A stretch of 64,000 nucleotides of DNA from Candidatus Eisenbergiella merdigallinarum (GTDB lineage: Bacteria; Bacillota; Clostridia; Lachnospirales; Lachnospiraceae): positions 1 to 64,000 of the forward strand of contig DWXE01000020.1 of assembly GCA_019119355.1 (NCBI GenBank), read 5' to 3'. Below are positions 50,335 through 58,789 of the stretch, one piece after another; within the stretch, counting starts at the first letter, position 1, and each line of letters starts with the position of its first letter. The translations under genes were made by a program, and so were the position numbers. The notes under the pieces are model-generated. The model did no database searches. It was not told the DNA's origin and worked only from the letters and a program-made list of their open reading frames with translations.

Positions 50335-50377
50335 ATACGGGAGGAAAGGAACTTTCCTCCCGTATAAAAAACTGCCG
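50323..50377. repeat. 26-bp perfect palindrome with 3-nt loop
   Basis: Arms 50323-50348 and 50352-50377 are exact reverse complements, beginning CGGCAGTTTTTT and closing at AGGAAAG-GAA-CTTTCCT. The left arm includes the T run of the rny terminator. On the minus strand a CCGCGG hairpin (50375-50392) feeds into the same T run, so the element looks like a two-sided terminator. Confidence 0.85.
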
Positions 50378-50423
50378 CGGATCGCGCCGCGGCGAAACAT
50401 TTTGAGTGCAGGAGGAGATCGAT

Positions 50424-50957
50424 ATGGCGGAAGAATTCAAACGGCTCGGAAGAAAGCTGGTTTATCGGGGAAGCATCATCGATTATTATCGGGATACCGT
50501 GCAGGTGCCCAACGGCAACGTGGTGGAATGGGATTTCATCGGCCATCACGGGGCGGCGGCGGTGGTTCCCGTGCGGGACGACGGGAAGATCCTCATGGTT
50601 CGCCAGTGGAGGAACGCCCTGGACCGTTATACGCTGGAAATCCCGGCGGGCGGCTTAAACGGGGACGAACCCACCAGGGATGCGGCTGCCAGGGAGCTGC
50701 AGGAGGAAACCGGATACGTTTCGGAAGATTTGAGCCTTCTGATTACGATCCGGACGACGGTGGCTTTCTGCGATGAAAAGATCGACATTTACGTGGCGCA
50801 GAAGCTGAAGCCCGGCCATCAGCACCTGGACGAAGACGAGTACATCGACGTGGAGGCGTTTTCGGTGGAAGAACTGTGCGCCATGATCTATTCCGGACAG
50901 ATCGAGGATTCCAAGACCATCGCGGCGATCATGAGCTATAAGAACCGGTACTGCTGA
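50424..50957 (+). CDS. Nudix hydrolase, ADP-ribose pyrophosphatase type
   Basis: A 177-residue hydrolase of nucleoside diphosphates linked to another group. Nudix box G-x5-E-x7-RE-x2-EE-x-G is present: 'GGLNGDEPTRDAAARELQEETG' (ends GGLNG and EETG). 'RQWRNALDRYTLEIPAGG' upstream of the box is typical of ADP-ribose pyrophosphatases. ATG 50424 follows GGAGGAG; a GTG six codons earlier overlaps it. In Clostridia this gene is often next to spoIIM and xerD, as here. Confidence 0.88.
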   Translation: MAEEFKRLGRKLVYRGSIIDYYRDTVQVPNGNVVEWDFIGHHGAAAVVPVRDDGKILMVRQWRNALDRYTLEIPAGGLNGDEPTRDAAARELQEETGYVSEDLSLLITIRTTVAFCDEKIDIYVAQKLKPGHQHLDEDEYIDVEAFSVEELCAMIYSGQIEDSKTIAAIMSYKNRYC

Positions 50958-50975
50958 CAGTTTCGCGTCTGTGCG

Positions 50976-51016
50976 CCCCCGGATCCGCATATATTTGAAT
51001 GAAGCGGATTCGGGGG
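50976..51016 (+). promoter_or_regulatory. Hairpin between Nudix gene and spoIIM, covering the spoIIM ribosome site
   Basis: CCCCCGGATCCGC (50976-50988) pairs with GCGGATTCGGGGG (51004-51016) with one G-U pair and a 15-nt loop; GTGTTTT follows. It can act as a terminator, and its right arm contains the GGGGG ribosome site of spoIIM. Confidence 0.55.
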
Positions 51017-51022
51017 TGTTTT

Positions 51023-51574
51023 ATGTTCTTTTTCTGGAAACTGGAACGAAAGGAGACGAGGAGGTGGATGATCCTTTTCCTGACGGGATTTTTGGCAGGA
51101 ATTGCAGCCATCTGTCTGTTTTCGGATCCCCTGATGGAGTCCACCGGCTTTCTGGATCCCTCTTTGTGGACGAGGATGCAGCTTCTGGAAATCAACCGGA
51201 ACGGGCTGCTTTTGTATTCCCTGCGGCAGCGCCTGGGAGCGGCGGCCTTTCTCGTTCTGCTCGCTACGGCGGGAGCGGGGGAAATCGGGGCGGCCGGCTT
51301 TCTTTTTTTCGGCGGTCTGTCCGCCGGCGCGGTGCTGACAACCCTTTCCGCCCGCTACGGGCTGGGCGGGATCCTGCTGTTTTCGGGCTGCGTCCTGCCC
51401 CATCAGCTGCTGCTGGTCCCCGGATTTTTGCTGCTGCTGGACTGGTGTGCCAGAAAGCTGGAAAAAAGAAAACTGCTGATTCCGCTGGCGGTTGTCATAA
51501 CAGGATGCCTCCTGGAAAGTTATGTCAATCCGATTGCCCTGAAAGTGGTGACCGGCCTGCTGTTTTCGCGGTAG
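51023..51574 (+). CDS. spoIIM: Stage II sporulation protein M-like membrane protein
   Basis: About 183 residues with five hydrophobic segments. Typical SpoIIM features are 'FLTGFLAGIAAICLFSDPL' after the first polar stretch (ends FLTGF and SDPL), 'GAGEIGAAGFLFFGGLSAGAVLTTL' in the middle (ends GAGEIG and VLTTL) and a C-terminal 'LLESYVNPIALKVV'. SpoIIM joins SpoIID and SpoIIP in peptidoglycan degradation during engulfment. ATG 51023 has GGGGG before it; the ATG at 50999 has none. Flanked by a Nudix gene and xerD, a known neighbourhood. Confidence 0.8.
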   Translation: MFFFWKLERKETRRWMILFLTGFLAGIAAICLFSDPLMESTGFLDPSLWTRMQLLEINRNGLLLYSLRQRLGAAAFLVLLATAGAGEIGAAGFLFFGGLSAGAVLTTLSARYGLGGILLFSGCVLPHQLLLVPGFLLLLDWCARKLEKRKLLIPLAVVITGCLLESYVNPIALKVVTGLLFSR

Positions 51575-51719
51575 GGGTCCCGCGCGGCAAAACGGTTGCC
51601 ACGCGTGGGGAAAAGGTGGAAATTCCGCATTGCTTTTCCGCGATGGATTGATTATAATGTTTTGCATACGGGTGGAGCGTTACGATCGATTCGATTCAAA
51701 AGAAGGGTTCAATGTGGGG

Positions 51720-52604
51720 ATGGAGGAGCAGATTCAGGCATTTATCGCTTATTTACATAATGTAAAGGGGACTTCCCGGAATACGGAGCTATCGTATCAG
51801 AGGGATTTAAGGAAGCTGGAAGGTTTTCTGAAGCGTCAGGGGATCGAAGAAGCGGGGCAGATCACGGCTACCGCTCTCAATTCCTATGTCCGCCATCTGG
51901 AGCAGGAGCAGTTCAAGGCGGCCACGATTTCCAGGAATATCGCGTCCGTGCGGGCCTTTTTTCATTTTCTGCTCCGGGAAAAGCTGGTGGAGGCGGATGT
52001 TTCGGAAAATCTGAAGGCGCCGCGGGTGGAAAAGAAGGCGCCTGGCGTGCTGTCCCTGGAGGAAGTGGAAAAGCTTTTGGAGCAGCCGGGGCGGGAGAAT
52101 CCGAAGGAGATCCGGGACCGGGCCATGCTGGAGCTCTTGTACGCCACGGGGATCCGGGTGTCCGAACTCATCGGCCTGACCATATCCGACGTGAACATGC
52201 AGATGAGCTATATCATCTGCCACGACCGGAACAGGGAGAGGGCGGTCCCTTTTGGCAGCAAGGCCAGAGAGGCGCTGACCGAGTACTTTTTTAAGGGAAG
52301 AAGCAGCATGCTGAAGGATCCGCAGGAGCAGGTCCTGTTCGTCAACTGCTCCGGGAAACCCATGAGCCGGCAGGGCTTCTGGAAGCTGGTGAAGTCCTAC
52401 GCCCACAAGGCGGGGATCGCGGAAGAGATCACGCCGCATACGCTGCGGCACTCCTTCGCCGCCCATCTGGTAGCCAACGGGGCGGATCTGCGCAGCGTTC
52501 AGGAGATGCTGGGGCATTCCGACATCACATCCACCCAGATCTACGCCAGAATGAACCGCAACCAGCTCCGGGATGTATACGCAAAAGCGCACCCCAGAGG
52601 ATGA
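51720..52604 (+). CDS. xerD: Tyrosine recombinase XerD
   Basis: Chromosome-dimer resolution recombinase. SAM-like N-terminal domain ('FIAYLHNVKGTSRNTELSYQRDL' from FIAYL to YQRDL), then the catalytic domain with Arg in 'ATGIRVSEL', His-x2-Arg in 'PHTLRHSFA', His in 'LGHSDITSTQIYAR' and the nucleophile Tyr in the same block. 294 residues from ATG 51720; a GTG two codons earlier is also possible with AAGGG upstream. Context of sporulation and repair genes argues for housekeeping XerD, not a phage integrase. Confidence 0.92.
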   Translation: MEEQIQAFIAYLHNVKGTSRNTELSYQRDLRKLEGFLKRQGIEEAGQITATALNSYVRHLEQEQFKAATISRNIASVRAFFHFLLREKLVEADVSENLKAPRVEKKAPGVLSLEEVEKLLEQPGRENPKEIRDRAMLELLYATGIRVSELIGLTISDVNMQMSYIICHDRNRERAVPFGSKAREALTEYFFKGRSSMLKDPQEQVLFVNCSGKPMSRQGFWKLVKSYAHKAGIAEEITPHTLRHSFAAHLVANGADLRSVQEMLGHSDITSTQIYARMNRNQLRDVYAKAHPRG

Positions 52605-52654
52605 CGCGGCCGCCGTCCTTTAGGGTGCGTACTCTGTGCACGGGCTTATGGATC

Positions 52655-53686
52655 CTACAGGGTGAGATCCGCGATATCGTACAGCAGCTTTTCGGAATCC
52701 GCCCATCCCAGGCAGGGGTCCGTGATGGACTTGCCGTAGACGCCGCCGCCTACCTTCTGGCAGCCTTCTTCGATATAGCTTTCGATCATCACGCCCTTCA
52801 CCAGATTGCGGATGTCCGGGCTTAACCGGCGGCTGTGAAGCACCTCCTGGACGATCCGGATCTGCTGCTCGTACTGCTTGTTGGAGTTGGAGTGATTGGC
52901 GTCGATGATACAGGCGGGGTTTTTCAGATCCCGTTCGTTATAGAGCGTCAGCAGGGTATTGAGATCCTCATAGTGATAGTTGGGAAGATTTCTGCCGTGT
53001 TTGTTGGTGGCGCCCCGCAGGACGGTGTGCGCCAGCTCGTTGCCGCTGGTGCGGACCTCCCATCCCCGGTAGATGAAGGAATGGGGATGCTGCGCGGCGT
53101 AGACGGAGTTGAGCATGACGGAGAAATCCCCGCTGGTGGGATTCTTCATGCCGGAGGGCACGTCGAAGCCGCTGACCGTCAGGCGGTGCTGCTGATCCTC
53201 CACGCTTCGTGCGCCGATGGCAACGTAGGAGAGGATGTCGGACACATAGCCCCAGTTTTCGGGGTAGAGCATCTCGTCGGCGGCCGTCAGTCCGGATTCT
53301 TCGAAGGCGCGGATGTGCATCTTGCGCATGGCGATGAGACCCTGCAGGAAGTCTTCCTTCTTTTCGGGATCGGGCTGGTGGACGATGCCCTTGTAGCCTT
53401 CCCCCGTGGTGCGGGGTTTGTTGGTATAGATCCTGGGAATCAGGATCAGCCGGTCCGAAACCTTTTCGTTGATTTTGGCCAGCCTGCTGATGTAGTCGCA
53501 TACCGCGTCCTCGTTGTCCGCGGAGCAGGGGCCGATGATGACGAGAAAACGGTCGCTTTCGCCGGTGATCACGTCCCGGATCTGTTTGTCGCGGAGGGCC
53601 TTTAAGCGGGCGAACTCCTTCGGAACCGGATATTGTTCCCGGATTTCGTCCGGGGTAGGAAGTTTTTTTATGAATTCAAAGCTCAT
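52655..53686 (-). CDS. aroF: 3-deoxy-7-phosphoheptulonate (DAHP) synthase, class I
   Basis: First step of the shikimate pathway: PEP plus erythrose-4-phosphate. 'LVIIGPCSADNEDAV', 'PRIYTNKPRTTGEGYKG' (ends PRIYT and GYKG), 'GARSVEDQQHR' and 'IIDANHSNSNKQYEQQ' are E. coli AroF/G/H-type motifs. 343 residues. The ATG at 53686 follows AAGGAG by about 11 nt; 20 further codons upstream are open but lack a site. Convergent with xerD and with its own promoter, so probably monocistronic. Feedback type (Phe, Tyr or Trp) cannot be told. Confidence 0.92.
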   Translation of the reverse strand: MSFEFIKKLPTPDEIREQYPVPKEFARLKALRDKQIRDVITGESDRFLVIIGPCSADNEDAVCDYISRLAKINEKVSDRLILIPRIYTNKPRTTGEGYKGIVHQPDPEKKEDFLQGLIAMRKMHIRAFEESGLTAADEMLYPENWGYVSDILSYVAIGARSVEDQQHRLTVSGFDVPSGMKNPTSGDFSVMLNSVYAAQHPHSFIYRGWEVRTSGNELAHTVLRGATNKHGRNLPNYHYEDLNTLLTLYNERDLKNPACIIDANHSNSNKQYEQQIRIVQEVLHSRRLSPDIRNLVKGVMIESYIEEGCQKVGGGVYGKSITDPCLGWADSEKLLYDIADLTL

Positions 53687-53717
53687 CTTTTGTCGTTCTC
53701 CTTTTTTGTGCACGCTT

Positions 53718-53746
53718 ATTATAGTATACAAAGCGTTGGGGCGCAA
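53718..53746 (-). promoter_or_regulatory. Promoter of the DAHP synthase gene
   Basis: On the minus strand TTGCGC (53746-53741), 17-nt spacer, TATAAT (53723-53718), about 32 nt before the ATG. No tryptophan-, tyrosine- or phenylalanine-rich leader peptide or T box is visible in the short leader. Confidence 0.65.
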
Positions 53747-53788
53747 GAGCGGATTGCGGAATGTCGGAACCCGGAGGATGGCGGAGCG

Positions 53789-55111
53789 TCAGGGCCGGCG
53801 CAGGCAGGAGCGCAGGATCAAAAAGCTCGCGGAGGTCACCAGCAGCTGTCCGGCCAGCATTCCCCACAGGTAGCCCTGAATGCCGAAGGAGGGGATGGCG
53901 AAGAAGACGAAGGCCAGCCGGGTCAGGATGGAAGCCATGCTCAGGGCGAAGGTAGCTCCGGTCTTTCCCAGCCCGTTGAGAACGGAGAGCAGTGTGGTAT
54001 TGAGGTAGAGGAACGGGCATAAAAAGCTCAGGGTGCGGATAAAGCGGCCGGTGAGTTCGCTGTGGAACAAAACGGTGCCCAGAAAATCGCCGGTCAGCAG
54101 GAAGGCGGCGAGGCAGAAAAACCCCAGAAGCAGACAGTAACGGACGCATTTGAGGATAGCGGAGCGGATGGCCGCGACGTTGTTTCTGGCGTCCGCTTCG
54201 GCCACCAGCGGCATGAGGAGGACGGAGACGGAGTTGGTCAGAGCTCCCGGAAAGTGGATGCACGTCATGGCCATGCCGGTGAAGACGCCGTAAATGGAAA
54301 GGGCCTGGGTCTGGCTGTAGCCGAACTGCTGCAGGCTGGCGGGGATCCGGGCGGATTCCACAGCGCCCAGAAGATGAAGGAGGACCCGGTTGGCGGACAG
54401 CGGGGCAGCGAAGCAAAACAGCCGTCCCATGATGGCGGAATACCGCGCTCTGGCAGGAGCGGGGAAGGGCAGCTGTCCGGCGAAGTGAAACCAGGCCATG
54501 GGGATGGAGGCCAGCGTGGAGGCGAATTCACCGATTACCAGCCCCACGGCGGCGACGTTGATGGAAAAGACCACGGAATGGCTCAGGGAGTATTGCCAGA
54601 ACAAAAATACGCTGCCCACCCGGAAGCTCTGCTCGATCAGCTGGCAGAGCGCCGGCAGCCCGGCTCTTTTGATGCCGTAATAGTAGCCGTTGATGCAGGA
54701 ATGCAGGCAGGCGGCGGGAAAAGAGAGGGCGGCGATCCGCAGCAGGGAGGCGCAGCGCGGTTCCATCAGGAGGGAGACGGAAATGAATTCCGCGCCGCGA
54801 TAGATCAGCGCCGCGCATCCGGCGGACAGGAGGCCGGAAAAGACCATGCCGGACAGGAGGATGCGCAGCCGGGAGGCGACGCAGGAAGGGCCGGATTCCG
54901 CGGCCACGAATTTGGAAATGGCGCTCTGGATGCCGGAGGTGCACAGGGCGAAGGTCAGGGAAAGGACGGGATTCATCAGCTCGTAGATCCCCATCCCCTC
55001 CTCGCCGAACATCCGGGACAGAAAAATCCGGTAGAAAAAACCGATGAGCCGGCTGGCGAAACCGGCTGCGGTCAGAATGAGAGTTCCTTTGATCAGCGCA
55101 TTTTTTTTCAT
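53789..55111 (-). CDS. MOP-superfamily flippase, SpoVB-like
   Basis: A 440-residue integral membrane protein with about 12 hydrophobic helices. It begins 'MKKNALIKGTLILTAAGFASRLIGFFYRIFLSRMFG' in SpoVB/MurJ style (ends MKKNAL and LSRMFG). It is shorter than typical SpoVB (about 500-520), lacking the last helices. Family members flip lipid-linked oligosaccharides, including spore-cortex precursors. The ATG at 55111 follows GGAGG by 7 nt; the long upstream open stretch lies over mnmA and is rejected. Divergent from mnmA. Confidence 0.8.
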   Translation of the reverse strand: MKKNALIKGTLILTAAGFASRLIGFFYRIFLSRMFGEEGMGIYELMNPVLSLTFALCTSGIQSAISKFVAAESGPSCVASRLRILLSGMVFSGLLSAGCAALIYRGAEFISVSLLMEPRCASLLRIAALSFPAACLHSCINGYYYGIKRAGLPALCQLIEQSFRVGSVFLFWQYSLSHSVVFSINVAAVGLVIGEFASTLASIPMAWFHFAGQLPFPAPARARYSAIMGRLFCFAAPLSANRVLLHLLGAVESARIPASLQQFGYSQTQALSIYGVFTGMAMTCIHFPGALTNSVSVLLMPLVAEADARNNVAAIRSAILKCVRYCLLLGFFCLAAFLLTGDFLGTVLFHSELTGRFIRTLSFLCPFLYLNTTLLSVLNGLGKTGATFALSMASILTRLAFVFFAIPSFGIQGYLWGMLAGQLLVTSASFLILRSCLRRP

Positions 55112-55193
55112 AACCGCCTCCGGGGCGACAGGGTATATGGATATATATGCGGCGAAACGCGAAGGACAGAACAGGAGGAAACGGACGGTCAGT

Positions 55194-56255
55194 ATGGAAA
55201 AGAAGAAAATCGTAGTGGGGATGTCCGGAGGGGTGGACTCTTCCGTGACGGCATGGCTCTTAAAGCAGCAGGGGTACGAAGTGCTGGGGGTTACCATGCG
55301 CCATTTTTCCGGAATGGATGAAATCGAACGGGAGGCTGCCCTGGCGGCGGAGCAGCTGGGAATCTCCTGGGAAGCGGCGGACGTCAGGGACGCTTTTTCC
55401 GAACAGGTGATGGAGGAATTCGCCCGGGAATACGCGATGGGAAGGACGCCCAACCCCTGCGTGATCTGCAACCGGAAGATCAAGTGGGAGGCGCTTTTGC
55501 GTTACGCCGCAGGGCGGGGCGCCGACCGGATCGCCACCGGGCACTATGCCAGGATCTGCAGCCTGCCAAACGGCAGGCTCAGCATAGCCAACGCCTCCTC
55601 GGCCACGAAGGACCAGACGTACGCCCTTTACCGGCTGACGCAGGAGCAGCTGAAGCATACGGAGATGCCCCTGGGGGAATACTCAAAAGAAGAGGTGCGT
55701 CAGATGGCCCGTCAGGCGGGGCTTTCCGTGGCGCAAAAGAAGGACAGCCAGGAGATCTGTTTCATTCCGGACCACGACTACGCGGCCTTTATCCGCCGCT
55801 TCGCCGGGGAAGAAAAGGCGGGAAGCGCGCTTTTGCCGGGGAATTTTGTGGACCGGGAGGGGACGGTTCTGGGACGGCATAAGGGGATCATCCACTATAC
55901 CATAGGGCAGAGAAAGGGCCTGAACCTGGCCATGGGCCATCCGGTTTTCGTCACCGGGATCCGGCCGGATACGCAGGAGGTGGTGATCGGGGAAAATGAA
56001 GATCTTTTCTCCACGAAGCTGCTGTGCGGGCGGATCAACCTGATGGCGGAAGAGCGGCTGGAGGGGGAACGCCGCCTTCTGGGCAGGATCCGCTACGGAC
56101 ACAAAGGGACCATGTGCCGGGTGCGGGAAGCCGGGGAGGGCCTTTGGGAGTGCGAGTTCGAGGAACCGGTGCGGGCCGTCACCGCCGGGCAGTCCGCGGT
56201 GTTCTATGAGGACGGCCATATCTTCGGCGGAGGAATCATCGAAGGACGGGGCTGA
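55194..56255 (+). CDS. mnmA: tRNA 2-thiouridylase MnmA
   Basis: 2-thiolates U34 of Lys, Glu and Gln tRNAs. PP-loop 'GMSGGVDSSVTAWLL', first catalytic Cys in 'TPNPCVICN', 'ATGHYARI', second Cys in 'SQEICFIPD', C-terminal beta-barrel. About 353 residues. ATG 55194 gives the family start; AGGAGG is 15 nt upstream, rather far, so the exact start is slightly uncertain. The dispersed repeat copy 2 begins just after the stop. Confidence 0.93.
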   Translation: MEKKKIVVGMSGGVDSSVTAWLLKQQGYEVLGVTMRHFSGMDEIEREAALAAEQLGISWEAADVRDAFSEQVMEEFAREYAMGRTPNPCVICNRKIKWEALLRYAAGRGADRIATGHYARICSLPNGRLSIANASSATKDQTYALYRLTQEQLKHTEMPLGEYSKEEVRQMARQAGLSVAQKKDSQEICFIPDHDYAAFIRRFAGEEKAGSALLPGNFVDREGTVLGRHKGIIHYTIGQRKGLNLAMGHPVFVTGIRPDTQEVVIGENEDLFSTKLLCGRINLMAEERLEGERRLLGRIRYGHKGTMCRVREAGEGLWECEFEEPVRAVTAGQSAVFYEDGHIFGGGIIEGRG

Positions 56256-56272
56256 ACCGTTACAGTTATGAA

Positions 56273-56351
56273 AACAGTTCAGCCATGCCATTCATCATTT
56301 GACGGATTCCACTGAATTGGCTGCGCAAAAGGCCCTGGCCGTCAAATGATG
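56273..56351 (+). repeat. Dispersed structured repeat, copy 2
   Basis: Matches the reverse complement of 11206-11284 over about 78 nt with about five differences. Its stem CATCATTTGACGG (56293-56305) and CCGTCAAATGATG (56339-56351) is a perfect 13 bp with a 33-nt loop. It lies 17 nt after mnmA, in the orientation opposite to copy 1. The additional 18-bp hairpin and outer repeats of copy 1 are missing. Confidence 0.8.
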
Positions 56352-56378
56352 TTTGTGGAGTTTTTCCCCGCCGGGGGG

Positions 56379-56407
56379 TTGCGCCCTCCCACCTTTTTCG
56401 CTATACT
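56379..56407 (+). promoter_or_regulatory. Promoter of purB
   Basis: TTGCGC at 56379-56384 and TATACT at 56402-56407, 17-nt spacer, 48 nt before the purB ATG. No purine riboswitch is recognisable in that short leader. Confidence 0.55.
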
Positions 56408-56454
56408 TTTGCCGAAGGAAACCGGAATGCGCAGAAAGAGAGGATGAAAAGCCG

Positions 56455-57888
56455 ATGAGTACAGACAGATACATTAGCCCGCTGTCGGAGCGTTACGCCA
56501 GCAGACAGATGCAGTACATTTTTTCCCAGGACATGAAATTCAGGACGTGGAGAAAGCTCTGGATCGCCCTGGCGGAGACGGAAAGGGAGCTGGGGCTGGA
56601 GATCACGCAGGAACAGATCGACGAGCTCAAAAGCCATCAGGACGATATCAACTACGACGTGGCAAAAGCGAGGGAAAAGGAAGTGCGCCACGACGTGATG
56701 AGCCACGTGTACGCTTACGGGGTGCAGTGCCCGAAGGCGAAGGGGATCATTCACCTGGGAGCCACCTCCTGCTACGTGGGAGACAATACGGACATCATCA
56801 TCATGGCGGAAGCGCTGAAGCTGGTGAGGAAGAAACTTCTGAACGTGATCGCGAAGCTGGCGGATTTCGCGGACCGCTACAAGGCGCTTCCTACGCTGGC
56901 CTTTACCCATTTTCAGCCGGCCCAGCCCACCACCGTGGGGAAGAGGGCTTCGTTGTGGTTGCAGGAATTCTATATGGATCTGCAGGATCTGGAATACGTG
57001 CAGGACAGCCTGCGCCTTCTGGGATCCAAAGGCACCACGGGCACCCAGGCGTCCTTTCTGGAGCTGTTTGAAGGGGATCAGGAGAAGGTGGACCGCCTGG
57101 ATCCCATGATCGCGGAAAAAATGGGATTTCCGGGCTGCTATCCGGTATCCGGACAGACCTATTCCCGCAAGGTGGATACCCGGGTGATGAACGTCCTGGC
57201 CGGGATCGCGGCCAGCGCCCACAAGATGTCCAACGACATCCGGCTGCTGCAGCATCTCAAGGAGGTGGAAGAACCGTTCGAAAAGAACCAGATCGGCTCC
57301 TCCGCCATGGCGTATAAGCGCAACCCCATGCGCAGCGAGCGGATCGCTTCCCTGGCCCGCTATGTGATGGCGGACGCCCTGAACCCGGCCATTACCTCCG
57401 CAGCCCAGTGGTTCGAGCGGACGCTGGACGACTCGGCCAACAAGCGGATTTCCATCGCGGAGGGCTTCCTGGCGGCGGACGGGATCCTGGATCTGTGCCT
57501 GAACGTGGTGGACGGCCTGGTGGTTTACCCGAAGGTCATCGAAAAACACCTGCGCAGCGAGCTGCCCTTCATGGCGACGGAAAATATCATGATGGATGCG
57601 GTGCGCGCAGGCGGGGACCGGCAGGAGCTGCACGAACGGATCCGCCGTCTCTCCATGGAAGCCGGAAGGCGGGTGAAGGAAGAGGGCGCGGACAACGAAA
57701 TGCTGAAGCTCATCGCCGAAGACGAAATGTTCGGCCTGGACGGGCAGGCGCTGGAAGCGGCCCTGGATCCGTCCCGCTATGTGGGATGCAGCGTCCATCA
57801 GGTAGAGCGCTATCTGGATCAGGTGATCCGGCCCCTGCTCTCCGAAAACAGGGAGGAGCTGGGCGTGACCGCCCAGATCAACGTCTGA
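56455..57888 (+). CDS. purB: Adenylosuccinate lyase
   Basis: Acts twice in purine synthesis, splitting SAICAR and adenylosuccinate. The superfamily signature 'GSSAMAYKRNPMRSER' (flexible catalytic loop with Ser) is present, with 'GATSCYVGDNTD' and 'THFQPAQPTTVGKR'. 477 residues. ATG 56455 has GAGGATG-type spacing; upstream open codons are in the promoter. It is followed by purC and purA, separately promoted. Confidence 0.95.
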   Translation: MSTDRYISPLSERYASRQMQYIFSQDMKFRTWRKLWIALAETERELGLEITQEQIDELKSHQDDINYDVAKAREKEVRHDVMSHVYAYGVQCPKAKGIIHLGATSCYVGDNTDIIIMAEALKLVRKKLLNVIAKLADFADRYKALPTLAFTHFQPAQPTTVGKRASLWLQEFYMDLQDLEYVQDSLRLLGSKGTTGTQASFLELFEGDQEKVDRLDPMIAEKMGFPGCYPVSGQTYSRKVDTRVMNVLAGIAASAHKMSNDIRLLQHLKEVEEPFEKNQIGSSAMAYKRNPMRSERIASLARYVMADALNPAITSAAQWFERTLDDSANKRISIAEGFLAADGILDLCLNVVDGLVVYPKVIEKHLRSELPFMATENIMMDAVRAGGDRQELHERIRRLSMEAGRRVKEEGADNEMLKLIAEDEMFGLDGQALEAALDPSRYVGCSVHQVERYLDQVIRPLLSENREELGVTAQINV

Positions 57889-57953
57889 TCATTCGATATA
57901 AGTCCAGATTATATTATGTATAATATTTATTGATTTTACTTATAAAGATTTTT

Positions 57954-57962
57954 TGCTATACT
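57954..57962 (+). promoter_or_regulatory. Extended -10 promoter of purC
   Basis: TGC-TATACT at 57954-57962 in an AT-rich stretch (57889-57965) with no good -35; it follows a region containing several TATAAT-like words around 57910-57926. Confidence 0.45.
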
Positions 57963-58029
57963 GATACTGTATCGGATCCGCTGCGGATCGAAGGCGAAGG
58001 ACAAACGCGAAAAGGAGCTTTGAAGCAAA

Positions 58030-58713
58030 ATGGAAAAAATTTATACTGGCAAGACGAAAGACGTGTTTCAGCTGGAAAACGGCAACGTGCTTCTGAAATT
58101 CAAAGATGACTGCACCGGCAAGGACGGGAAATTCGATCCCGGCGAAAACTCCGTGGGTCTGACCATCGAGGGGATCGGCAGAGAAAACCTGAAAACATCC
58201 ATTCACTTCTTCGAGCTGCTGAAGGCAGCGGGCGTGAAGACCCACTATGTCGGCGCGGATATCGATGCGGCTACCATGGAAGTGCTTCCGGCGAAAGTGT
58301 TCGGACACGGCCTGGAGGTGATCTGCCGCCTGGTGGCCACGGGCAGCTTCATCCGCCGCTACGGGGAATATATGGAGGACGGCACCCGCATCGAGGGCGG
58401 ATATGTGGAGACCACCTTCAAGGACGACGCGAAGGGCGATCCGCTGGTGACCAAAGACGCGCTGGCGGTTCTGGGCGTCATGACCCCCGAAATGTACGAC
58501 AGCATGAAGGAGCAGACGCTGGCCATCACGAAGATCGTGGCGGATGATCTGGCGAAAAAGGGACTGGACCTTTACGATATCAAGTTCGAGTTCGGCTACA
58601 GCAAAGGCGGGGAAGTGATCCTGATCGATGAAATCGCCAGCGGGAACATGAGAGTATATAAGGACGGTAGGATCGTGGATCCCATGGATCTGACGAAGAT
58701 GATCCTCGCGTAA
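58030..58713 (+). CDS. purC: SAICAR synthetase
   Basis: Condenses CAIR with aspartate in de novo purine synthesis. '[10 protein letters not shown]' at the N terminus (KxKxV ATP loop), '[16 protein letters not shown]' and '[20 protein letters not shown]' (ends DIKFEF and LIDEI) are conserved. 227 residues, slightly short of 235-240. AAAAGGAG lies about 11 nt before the ATG. Promoter immediately upstream; purA follows after 76 nt. Confidence 0.95.
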   Translation: MEKIYTGKTKDVFQLENGNVLLKFKDDCTGKDGKFDPGENSVGLTIEGIGRENLKTSIHFFELLKAAGVKTHYVGADIDAATMEVLPAKVFGHGLEVICRLVATGSFIRRYGEYMEDGTRIEGGYVETTFKDDAKGDPLVTKDALAVLGVMTPEMYDSMKEQTLAITKIVADDLAKKGLDLYDIKFEFGYSKGGEVILIDEIASGNMRVYKDGRIVDPMDLTKMILA

Positions 58714-58789
58714 GAGACGGACGGATGGATTCAAAGAGGGCAGGATTGATCCTTAAGCGGCGAAAGAGCGCCGGGGAATGGAGGAAACG

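Noticed and set aside
52605-52654. Terminator between convergent xerD and DAHP synthase genes
   Set aside because: Only short imperfect repeats (GTGC/GTGCAC) are present and there is no T run on either strand.
54062-55321. 419-codon + strand frame opposite the SpoVB-like gene
   Set aside because: Gly/Asp/Gln-rich shadow of a membrane-protein gene whose helices are evident on the other strand.
56256-58029. Purine or other riboswitch before purB or purC
   Set aside because: Leaders are too short, or AT-rich without the purine-riboswitch three-way junction.
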